A stretch of 34,067 bases of DNA from Acidimicrobiales bacterium (GTDB lineage: Bacteria; Actinomycetota; Acidimicrobiia; Acidimicrobiales; SZUA-35): NCBI GenBank assembly GCA_020630195.1, contig JAHDBV010000013.1:1-34067 (forward strand), read 5' to 3'. The first letter of the stretch is position 1. Each line of letters opens with the position of its first letter. The position numbers and the translations under genes were made by a program. Below are positions 23,664-32,600 of the stretch, piece by piece. The notes beneath the pieces were generated by a model. The model had not been told where the DNA came from and did no database searches. It was given only the letters and a program-made list of their open reading frames with translations.

Positions 23664-24578
23664 TCACTGCGGCAGATGGAGCCCGGTGACGTCGAGTGCG
23701 TGACGGTCGACGACCTCGTGGATCGATCGGGCGACGGCGTCGACGGCGGTCGTGGGCAGCCCGCGGCGTCGGAACGCGAGGCCGACCGTGCGGCGTCCGA
23801 GCTGGGGGACGGCGACCCGGGTCCAGTCGCCTCCGACCCACCCGGGAGCCGCGGTGGCGGGGAGGATCGCCGGCCCGAACCCCTGGAAGGCGAGTGAGGC
23901 CAGCAGGCGGAGCCCGTCGATCTCGAGCAGCGGCGAGAGCTTGAGGCCGAACGACGCGCACTCGCTGTCGATCTCGGATCGGAACGTCGTGCCGGGAGCG
24001 GCGAGGAGGAGCGCGTGGCCGGCGAGCTCCGCGAGTTCGACGCGACCGCCGGGCCGGTGGAGCGGATGGCCGTCGGGTACGACGAGCACGCGGTCCTCGA
24101 GGAAGAGCGGCTCGGTCCGGAGCTCGGGTTCGTCGATGGGCAGCCCGACGAGCCCCAGATCGATCTGCCCCTCGATGAGCCGGAGGATGATCGAGCTCGT
24201 CGAGCCGTCGGCGATCACGAGCTTCACCTCCGGTGTGCGTGTGGCGACGTGCTCGACGAGGTGGGGTGTGATCCACCGTGCGGTCGTGCCGATCACACCG
24301 ACGCGGACCGTGCCCTGGGGGGAACCCTGCAGGGATGCGACATCGGCTTCGAGGGCGGCGAGTTCATCGTGCACCCGACGGGCCCGGGCGATCGCGGCCT
24401 CACCCTCCTGAGTGGGCGCACCGGTCGAGCGATCGATGAGTGTGACGCGGAGTTCCTTCTCGAGTCGGGCGACGTGGGTCGAGATGTTCGACTGCACCGT
24501 GTGGGTGGCCCGTGCGGCGGCGGTGAAGCTGCCGTGCTCGGCGACGGCGAGCAGCGCTTGGAGCTGTCGGAGGTCCAT
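23664..24578 (-). CDS. LysR-family transcriptional regulator
   Basis: 304 aa. The winged helix-turn-helix spans residues 1-60 (MDLRQLQALLAVAEHGSFTA, then QSNISTHVARLEKELRVTL). The periplasmic-binding-like effector domain covers about 90-300 (TVRVGVIGTTARWITPHLV; IDLGLVGLPI; VLVVPDGHPL). I prefer the ATG at 24578, since the conserved MDLRQLQ start is there. The frame extends 21 codons further without homology. It lies just upstream of, and likely co-directional with, the carboxyltransferase gene, and may control it or the plus-strand promoter at 24635. A 13-bp palindrome lies 18 bp before the start codon. Confidence 0.92.
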   Translation of the reverse strand: MDLRQLQALLAVAEHGSFTAAARATHTVQSNISTHVARLEKELRVTLIDRSTGAPTQEGEAAIARARRVHDELAALEADVASLQGSPQGTVRVGVIGTTARWITPHLVEHVATRTPEVKLVIADGSTSSIILRLIEGQIDLGLVGLPIDEPELRTEPLFLEDRVLVVPDGHPLHRPGGRVELAELAGHALLLAAPGTTFRSEIDSECASFGLKLSPLLEIDGLRLLASLAFQGFGPAILPATAAPGWVGGDWTRVAVPQLGRRTVGLAFRRRGLPTTAVDAVARSIHEVVDRHALDVTGLHLPQ

Positions 24579-24596
24579 CGCGGGAAATGATGGCAG

Positions 24597-24609
24597 ACAT
24601 CTCAGATGT
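24597..24609. promoter_or_regulatory. 13-bp palindrome upstream of lysR-type gene
   Basis: ACATCT-C-AGATGT is a perfect palindrome 18 bp before the ATG at 24578. It may be an autoregulatory site or a small hairpin in the mRNA leader. It does not fit the T-N11-A LysR core in register, so binding by LysR is uncertain. Confidence 0.4.
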
Positions 24610-24634
24610 TCGTGGGCACCGGGGGTGGTGGGGC

Positions 24635-24663
24635 TTGTCAAGGGGTCGTTTAGTGCTTAATGT
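24635..24663 (+). promoter_or_regulatory. Sigma-70-type promoter reading right
   Basis: TTGTCA (24635-24640), a 17-bp spacer and TAATGT (24658-24663) is one of the closest matches to TTGACA-17-TATAAT in the window. Transcription should begin near 24670. The -35 box is the palindrome CTTGTCAAG, which also gives TTGACA on the minus strand, so the lysR promoter may overlap. Confidence 0.65.
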
Positions 24664-24669
24664 GACCGG

Positions 24670-24735
24670 CACAGCGGCCCCGCCGCAATCGTGAACGCTC
24701 GGGCTTCCCCCTTCGGCCCGAGCGTTCGACGTTTT
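24670..24735 (+). ncRNA. Candidate small RNA (promoter plus terminator, about 65 nt)
   Basis: Starts about 7 nt after a good promoter and ends at a perfect 12-bp stem (24693-24704 with 24716-24727, 11-nt loop) followed by CGACGTTTT. No open frame of useful size lies inside. The 5' part (ACAGCGGCCCCGCCGCAATC) has a short internal GCGGCCCCGC fold. It could be a stand-alone small RNA or a leader attenuator for the gene at 25054. No known RNA family is recognised. Confidence 0.5.
24693..24735 (+). terminator. Strong intergenic terminator hairpin
   Basis: GAACGCTCGGGC (24693-24704) pairs perfectly with GCCCGAGCGTTC (24716-24727), and TTTT follows at 24732-24735. No coding gene on either strand ends here, so it must close a non-coding transcript or act as an attenuator. 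Confidence 0.7.
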
Positions 24736-25053
24736 GGGCGGCGTTCGGCACCGTGGTGAGCCGGCGCGAACCGACTCGGGGCCATCTTGTCGTCCATCTG
24801 TGACGCAGATGGTCGGTATTCACACCAACTGTTTGGAAGATTGGACGATCGGTGTCACACTGACGACATCAGCACGGCGGTGGCCTGGTCCCCCAACGTA
24901 GGCAACGCCGTGCGACGATCGGTTCTGGTCCCCCCTCGCACCGATTCGTCCGAACGGCCGGCCCCAGGGTCGGCTGTTCCATTTTTCCAGCCGTGGGCCG
25001 CCCATCCGGATCGGGCCACTGGCCGTGGCCCGATACCTGCCGACTAGGTTGGC
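24736..25053. other. 318-bp region upstream of HAD-PlsC gene
   Basis: No confident gene. It contains a hairpin CCATCTG (24794-24800)/CAGATGG (24806-24812), a weak promoter-like TTGGAA-17-CACACT (24833-24861), a direct repeat CTGGTCCCCC at 24885 and 24925, and a CGGCTG (24971-24976)/CAGCCG (24988-24993) hairpin with a T-rich loop. An 86-codon frame at 24787-25047 shows no coding character. Confidence 0.5.
25045..25050 (+). promoter_or_regulatory. Possible -10 box for leaderless HAD-PlsC transcript
   Basis: TAGGTT is followed by exactly 6 nt and then GTG at 25057. A leaderless start there would make the second codon the true start, in place of ATG 25054. No good -35 or Shine-Dalgarno is visible. 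Confidence 0.4.
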
Positions 25054-26445
25054 ATGGTGACCGGCGCCGCGTTCTTCGACCTCGACCGCACCCTGCTCCG
25101 GGTCGGTTCGGGCCCCACCATCTCGGCGGCGCTGCGCGCCGAAGGGGTGTTGCCCGACCGCTCCATCCCGGGGGAGAAGCTCCTGTTCGGGATCTTCAAC
25201 GTCGTCGGCGAGACGCTCCCGTCCATGCTGCTCACCCGGCAGGGGGTCCGTGCCGCCAAGGGCTGGGACGTGGCCGCCGTCCGACGCGCGGGGGAGCGTG
25301 CCGCACCGGAGCTCGTCGCCCAGATCCAGCCCTACGCACAGGAGTTGATCGACGAGCATCGTGCCGCCGGTCGTCCGGTCGTGCTCGCCACCACCACACC
25401 CCGGGATGTGCTCGAGCCCTTCGCCGAGCTCGCCGGCTTCGACGGCCTCCTCGCCACCCGGTACCGGATCGGCGAGGACGATCGCTACGACGGGACGATC
25501 GACGGTGAGTTCGTGTGGAACCGGGGCAAGGCCCGGTCGGTGGAGACCTGGGCGGCATCGAACGGTGTGTCGCTCGCCGACAGCTTCGCCTACTCCGACT
25601 CGATCTTCGACACCCCGATGTTCTCCGCCGTCGGGCACCCGACCGCGGTGAACCCCGACCCCCGCCTCGCCGCCTACGCGACGTTGCGTCGCTGGCCCAT
25701 CGTGTGGTTCGACGCACCTCCCGGTGTGCCCAAGCCGCTCGGTGTGGAACCCCAACAGGTCGTCCATCAGATCGCCCGCGACGAGTTGTGGCCCTGGATC
25801 CGCTTCGACCTCGACGGTGCCGAGGCGCTCCGCACCGGCAGCGGTGCGATCGTGGCGGCCAACCACCGCTCCTATCTCGATCCACTCGTCGTCGGCTACA
25901 CGGCGGCGCAGGTCGACCGACCGGCCCGCTTCCTCGCGAAGAAGGAGGTCACCGACGCGCCGGTGGTCGGCCAGATCGCGACGGCGCTCGGCGCCATCCG
26001 CGTCGACCGCGGCGGCGACACGACGTCGTCGATGCAGCAGGCCGAGCGAGCCCTGCGGGCCGGTGAGCTGGTGGCGGTCTTCCCCCAGGGCACGATTCCC
26101 CGCGGCCCGGCCTTCTTCGATCCGGTGCTCCGCGGCCGCTACGGGGCCGTTCGTCTCGCGATGGAGACGGGCGCACCGATCGTGCCGCTCGGCCTCTGGG
26201 GAACGGAGCACGCCTGGCCGCGTGACAAGAAGCTCCCCTACATGCTGAACCTCGCCGATCCGCCGACGTTGCGGATCCGGGTGGGGGAGCCCTACCACCC
26301 CGAGGGTGACCTCGACGACGCCGTCGCCGATCTCATGGACCGGATCGTCGAGCTCTGCCCGCCCGAGGCCCGGCAGGAGCGGACGCCGACCGAGGCCGAG
26401 CTCGCCCGGACCTACCCCGACGGTGTGATTCCCGCCGACGACTGA
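25054..26445 (+). CDS. HAD-IB phosphatase fused to PlsC-type acyltransferase
   Basis: 463 aa. The N-terminal HAD-IB hydrolase (about 1-215) has the catalytic FFDLDRTLL (D9, D11) and a YSDSIFDTPM acid motif. The C-terminal part (about 240-460) is a 1-acylglycerol-3-phosphate acyltransferase domain with NHRSYLD (HX4D: H271, D276), FPQGTIPRG and a late PIVPLGLWG. The normal acyl-acceptor motif is FPEGTRS, so Glu is replaced by Gln and Arg by Ile-Pro here. The pair could make phosphatidate and also dephosphorylate an intermediate, joining two steps of phospholipid or lipid synthesis. Such fusions exist in actinobacteria. The start is ATG 25054, or GTG 25057 if leaderless. Confidence 0.88.
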   Translation: MVTGAAFFDLDRTLLRVGSGPTISAALRAEGVLPDRSIPGEKLLFGIFNVVGETLPSMLLTRQGVRAAKGWDVAAVRRAGERAAPELVAQIQPYAQELIDEHRAAGRPVVLATTTPRDVLEPFAELAGFDGLLATRYRIGEDDRYDGTIDGEFVWNRGKARSVETWAASNGVSLADSFAYSDSIFDTPMFSAVGHPTAVNPDPRLAAYATLRRWPIVWFDAPPGVPKPLGVEPQQVVHQIARDELWPWIRFDLDGAEALRTGSGAIVAANHRSYLDPLVVGYTAAQVDRPARFLAKKEVTDAPVVGQIATALGAIRVDRGGDTTSSMQQAERALRAGELVAVFPQGTIPRGPAFFDPVLRGRYGAVRLAMETGAPIVPLGLWGTEHAWPRDKKLPYMLNLADPPTLRIRVGEPYHPEGDLDDAVADLMDRIVELCPPEARQERTPTEAELARTYPDGVIPADD

Positions 26446-26681
26446 GTCCCGGCTCGCGACCGCTGGTCGCACGTCCGGGCCGTTCGGCCCGGTCGGACCC
26501 CTGCCCATCGGCCCGGGAAGGTTCACCCACCTGGGCCGTCCGGCGGCCCGGTGTGGGACCTCGGTCATTTCCACCCCCGTATCCAGGGGAAATACCCAGC
26601 TGACCTCTCGTCGGAGGTGCCCCGGTGCCGATCCGTGCTGGGTCTGTGGGCGAGGTGCGCCCGCGGCTGAGGTGAATCGGA
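26446..26681. other. Intergenic region before the giant surface protein gene
   Basis: A GC-rich hairpin CCGGGC (26475-26480)/GCCCGG (26487-26492) lies behind the PlsC stop but has no T run. GGAAAT (26588-26593), a 15-bp spacer and CGTC (26609-26612) resembles an ECF-sigma promoter weakly. The sequence around 26575-26593 contains mirrored CCCC/GGGGAAAT blocks. GAGGTG 8 nt before 26682 is the ribosome binding site of the next gene. Confidence 0.4.
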
Positions 26682-29600
26682 ATGCGCACATCGGTGCTGG
26701 CCCCCACCACGGGCCTCGGGAAGTGGATCCGATCGCTGGTGGCATTGGTGCTGCTGGCGGCGACCGTGACGACGACGGCCCCCGCCGCCCTCGCGGACGA
26801 CAATCCGGCGACGGCCGACATGACACTCGAGTGCGGTGTGTCGGGTTCGATCACGCCGAACACCCTCACCCAGTCGGGTGTGACCGCCGGTGTACCCGGC
26901 GAGTGGGTGCGCTTCGAACAGTTCGTCACCTTCGACCAGGGCGAGATCTTCCAGGACATCCTGGCCCGCCCCGACGGCACGACCTATGCCGCGTCCCGGC
27001 TCGAGATGACCGCCCTCGACGACGGTCTGACGCTCGACCCGGACTCCGTGGAGCTGCGCATCGCACCGGGCACCTCGGTGGATGCGTATGCCGACGGTGT
27101 GGTCGAGCCCCTCACGGCCGGCACCGAACCCGACCCCGACGACTTCGTGCTGGTGACCACCTCCGCCGGCGCCGAGACCGTCTTCGAGGTCCTCTTCCCC
27201 GGCGACGTCGCCGATCAGACCGCCACCCAGACCGGTGCCGGTGAGCCCTCCTACACCGTGCCCGCCGACGGTGAGATCTTCGTGCTCACCTTCCTCGCCC
27301 AGATCCCGACCTCGGGTGTGTGGGGCGAGGTCCACGAGGGTGCGGAGTGCTTCGCCTCGGTCTCGACCGGCCCGTCGAACCGTGACACCGATCGGGTGAT
27401 CGCCGCCGTCGCCGTGATCCAGCCCGAGCTCGAGCTGCTGAAGACCACCTCGGAGGACAACGCCTACCAGGCCGGCGCCACCGTCGAGTACCAGATCACC
27501 GCCTCGGTCCCGACCCTCGATGCGGCCACCCAGACCCTCACCGTCGCCCCCGCCCGCGACATCGTCGTCACCGACACCCTGCCCACGACCCTCGAGCCGC
27601 TCGACGCCGACGGTGTCGTCGTGGCCGACGGCGGGACCACCGCCGGTGGTGGTGTCTGGGAGCTCGCCACACGGACCGTGACCTACGACGCCGGTGACGT
27701 GCTCCCCGGTGGCGCGCCCTGGACCGTGACCGAGCAGATGCAGATCGTGCCGGGCACGCCGGCGACGACCCCGATCGTCAACAACGCTGCCGCACTCATC
27801 ACCTACCTGCCCGGCGACGGTGGCGGCGACGACACGATCATCGACCCCGCCGACACCGACGACGCCCTCGTCACCGTCGCATCGCCGAGCCCGTCGATCG
27901 GCAAGGAAGCCGACGTCGAGCGCTACGGCACCGATCTCCCGATCACCTACACCGTCACGGTCGATCTGCCCGGCGGGACCTCGTACGAGAACCTCACCAT
28001 CTCCGACGTCCTGCCCGACGGCATGACCTTCCTCGCCTACGGCTCGGCCACGTGTCTGCCCGCCGGCGCCTCCTGCCCCGATCCGATCGACGAGCTCGCC
28101 CCGACCGCCTTCCCCGGTGGCGGCACCGTGATCGGCTGGTACCCGAACTCGCTGCCGACCTCGGTCGATGCCCGCCAGTTCGTCTTCACCTACACCGCCG
28201 AGATCGACCCGGAGTACGCCGACGGCGCCTCCGTCGAGTTCTTCGACGAGTTCGCGAACGACGCCAAGGTCAGCTGGAACACCGTCGACCGTCTCGGCGA
28301 CGTGCCGCCCTCGACCGCCGGCCTGCCCACCTTCGACGGTGAGGTCGACACCTCCGACACGGTGATCTACGACCGGCCGATCCTCGAGATCGACAAGTCG
28401 GCGCTCACCTCCGACGGTGATGCCGTCGACACCACGACCGTTCCCTGGGACTACCAGCCGGGCGACACCGTGACCTACACCGCCGTGATCACCAACGTCG
28501 GCTCCCGTGCCGCGACCGACCTCGCGATCGCGGACGTGAACGTCGCCGTCGGCATCGACGTCGACAGTGTCCGCATCGACGGCGCCGCCTGCGGCGACTG
28601 CGTGGTCGACGGACCCACCGGCACGCTCTCGTTCTCCCACGCCGGCCCGATCGCCCCCGAGGGGTCGATCACGGTGACCTACGACGCCGAGCCCACCGAC
28701 ACCGGCACGCTGTCGAACAAGGTCAGCGTCCCGTCCTACGAGGACGACCTCGGCACCACCTACACCGAGAACCCGTCGGACAGCGTGTACATCACGATCC
28801 CCGATCCGGTGCTCACCATCGACAAGGCCACGCCCGCCGGAGCCCCGAACGCCTACGGCACGACCGTCGGCACCGAGGTCTTCTTCACCTACACGATCTC
28901 CAACCCGGGTCCCGCCACCGCGTACAACGTCGTGGCCACCGACCTGCCGCCCGTCGGCACCTGCAACTTCACCGGTTCGTTGACCCCGAAGGCCGGGATC
29001 ACCGAGATCGCCGATGGCCAGTGGCAGCTCGACGACCCGCTCGACCCCGGTGAGTCGTTCACCTTCGACGCCGCCATCGAGATCTGCGCCGACATCGAGG
29101 CGACCGACCACCTGAACGAGGTCCGCCTCACCTGGGAGGACACCGGTGACGGCCTCGACTCGGAGGGCAACCCCTACGAGGCGATGTCGGACGAGCCGTT
29201 CCTGCTCGAGGAGCCGCAGTACGAGGTCCAGAAGTTCCCCGAGGTCGACGGTGGCGCCACCATCAACTTCAGCACCGACCCGGCCAACCCCAACAGCGGC
29301 GCCTGGACCGTCTGGGTGACCAACACCTCCGAGGTGCCCACCGGTGGCCTCGTACTCACCGACCCGATGCCGGAGACCTTCGAGTACCTCCCGGGTGAGG
29401 CCTCCATCGTCTGGGTCGGCCAGCCCGCCGACACCTTCATCGACCGTTCCGCCGCCTCCGGCACCACCGAACTCGCCGGTTACACCGAACTCGTCGAGAT
29501 CGAGATCGGTCAGCTCCAGCCGGGCGGCACCGCACGGATCACGATCCCGTTCTCCCACAACGGTGTGTCGCCGGCCGACGGTGTCTTCACGAAGCTCAAC

Positions 29601-32600
29601 ACCGTCCAGGTCCGCAACGACAACATCGACTTCGACGCCGAGCTCCACGAGGCCTACGGCGAGTACACCATCGTGCCGGTCGAGAAGGGCCCGAGTGTCG
29701 AGAAGACCTCGTCGGAGACCAGCACCTACACCGGCGACGAGTCCACCGAGGCAGCGCCGGGTGCCACCCGCTACTTCCACATCGACGTCACCCTGCCGGG
29801 TGACCCGATCAACCCGGCCAACCCGCTGACCGCCCACGACCTCCTCATCGTGGATGCCCTTCCCGACGGCCTGAAGCTCCCCGCGGCCGAGCCGGCCTAC
29901 GGCGACGAAGGTGGCTCGCAGCCCGCCGGCTGGGACGTCACCTGCGTCTCCGGTGCCTGCACCAGCGGCCTCGCCGCCGATCAGCCCGAGTTCGACGGCG
30001 CCTATCTCGGCTCCTCGGCCGACGGCGACGACACACAGATCCTCTGGTGGTTCGGTGACTACACGAACACCGACGACTCGGTGTACCGGATCACGTTCCC
30101 CGTCGAGGTCGAGACCGAGTTCGCCTCCGGGGTCGAGGTGATCGACGGGGTGAACGATCCGCTCGTCAACTCCGCCCGTCCGCTGTTCAACCGCGACGTC
30201 GATGCGGGCTCCGGTGCCTCGGGCGACGCGTTCCCGGGCCTGCCCGTCACCGCTCCCGACCCCGCCGTCGACTTCGACCGCGCCTACCCGAAGGACCGCG
30301 CCGAGATCGACATCGTGACCCCCCGTCTCGACATCGAGAAGCAGGGTGAACACGACGGCCGTCCCGTGTTCGAGATCGAGGTCGGCGACCTCATCGAGTA
30401 CACGATCACCATCACCAACCGTGGTTCGGGCGACGCCCACGACATCACGGTCAGCGACGATCTCGGCGTCGACCTCGGCATCAACCGCATGGACGTCGAC
30501 CAGGGTTCGCTCGCCGTCGACCTCGACGGGGCCGACATCACGAGCTTGTGTGCGTTCAGCGGCACGACGCCGCTCACGCTCGACTGCGACATCGTCGGCC
30601 CCGTGCCCGGCGACCCCGACGGGTTCACCGGTCCGCTGTCCGGTGGTGTCATCACCATCACCTACAACGCGACGCCGCTGCCCTCGGCCGACCTGATCTC
30701 GCCGGTCTCGGCCAACAACTGGGACTCCGACCTCATCCGCAACGAGGTCGTCACCCCCAGCTACTTCGAGGTGCCCGCCGCCGGCCGTCCGGTCGACGCC
30801 AACGAGTACTCGAGCGGCCAGGCCGTGGTCCGGACGTTCGTCTACACACCCGCCCCCGAGATCGAAGCCGGCTGCTGGGGCGACACCCACGACGTGCCGG
30901 TCGGTGAGATCGGCCAGTTCTTCGTCATCCTCGGCAACGGCGACGGCAACTACACGACCGACTACGGCAACTACGTCTACTCGCCGCCGCCCTCGACCGA
31001 CATCGACGGTGACGGTCGGATCGACGTCGGCGTCGGCTACAACCCCGAGCTCCATGTGGTGCTCCCGGACATCTACACGTTCGTCTCGGCGACGGCGACC
31101 GGCCCCGGTCCGATGGGCAGCGGCGACGCCACCTACACCACCTACGGCGCCTTCCCCGACCCCGATCAGATCATCGACAACGGTGACGGCACCCAGACCC
31201 TGATCTGGGACCCCGGCACGATCGCCGACATCCCGCCGTCGCCGAACAACTACACCCAGTACAACTTCAAGCCCGAGTACCGGGTGCTGCTCGACGTCAC
31301 CCGCGACGCGATCGGCCCCTCCTGGGCCGAAGGCAAGCTGTGGTTCCAGGACGCCGCCGGTGAGACCGAGCGTGGCACGAACTCCGGTGAGGACTTCGAG
31401 TACTACGAAGAAGACCGCAACGGCTGCCCCGGTCCGGCCCCCGACCACTGGTCGGAGAAGCGACCCGACATCGTCGACAACGTCCGGATCCTCCCCGACG
31501 AGGTGAAGGAGTTCACGATCACGCTGCGTCAGAACCGTGACGCCCCGACGACCGGCAACCGCTTCGTCGACACGCTGCCCCACGGTCTCGACTTCGTCGG
31601 CGACCCGACCGCCGGTGACCCCGACTACACCGAGGCGACCATCTCCCCGGTGCCCGACGGCTGGACCTCACTCGAGGACTACTTCGTCTCGGCCACGACC
31701 GGCCCCGACGGTGAGACCGAGATCATCTGGGAGGGCCTGCCCGACATCCCCAAGGGCACCTATGTGGTGACGATCCCGGTGCGGGGCCAGAACCCGCCGC
31801 CGTTCCCGAACGACTGGGTCACCAACGTCTTCGACTGGCAGACCGACCAGGGCGACCGCGACGACGCCGGCAACATGTACTCGATCCCGTTCGGCAACCC
31901 GACGATCGAGAAGCGGGTCGACAAGGCCGCCGACCTGTTCGGCGAGTTCTTCACCTACACCGTCGAGGTCACGATCCCCGCGGCGTTCGAGGGCAACGAC
32001 GTCACCGTCCGTGACTACATCAACTGGCGCGACAGCCGCTCGCAGGCCGGGCTCGACGTGTGGGGCAACAACGAGGCATGGCCGGAGGGTGACAACGCCG
32101 TCAGCCGTTGGGCCGACCGGCACCCCGTCGAGTTCGTCTCCTACAACGGCGCCTCCTGTCTCACCGGCTGCACCGGTGTCGACGCCATCTCGGGCATCGA
32201 CGACCGGATCAACCCGGTCGGCCTCGCGCCGCTGCCGTTCGTCGACTACGACGCCGGCAATCCGAGTGCGACCGTGACCGATCCGCGTGGTTCGTCGATC
32301 TCGTACCACAGCAACCAGAACAACGCGATCGGCTGGTACCTCGGCGACATCGAGCAGGACCCGCAGGGCCAGGACCGGGTCATCCAGATGACCTACACGG
32401 TCAAGTTCCCGGAGATCCTCGACATGCGTGAGGTCTACGCGACCCGCGCCGCGAGCCGGATCACCACGTTCCCCGGTGGTGCCCTCGACCCGCAGTTCGA
32501 CGAAGAACCGTGGCTCAGCCGCCTCTCGGAGTACCACCAGCCGAACATCATCATCCTCGACCACCACGGGGCGAGCCAGGACACCTGGTTCGACACCGCC

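Noticed and set aside
24787..25047. 86-codon plus-strand frame before the HAD-PlsC gene
   Set aside because: No domain, no ribosome site, mixed codon use, and it overlaps hairpins. Better explained as a leader or spacer.
26565..31583. A 1672-codon open frame antisense to the giant surface protein
   Set aside because: The protein is Gly/Val/Asp/Arg-rich without domains. It mirrors the codon bias of the sense gene (Asp, Gly, Val, Thr codons with G/C third positions), which leaves the opposite frame stop-free. No promoter or ribosome site. The sense frame has a signal peptide and clear domains.
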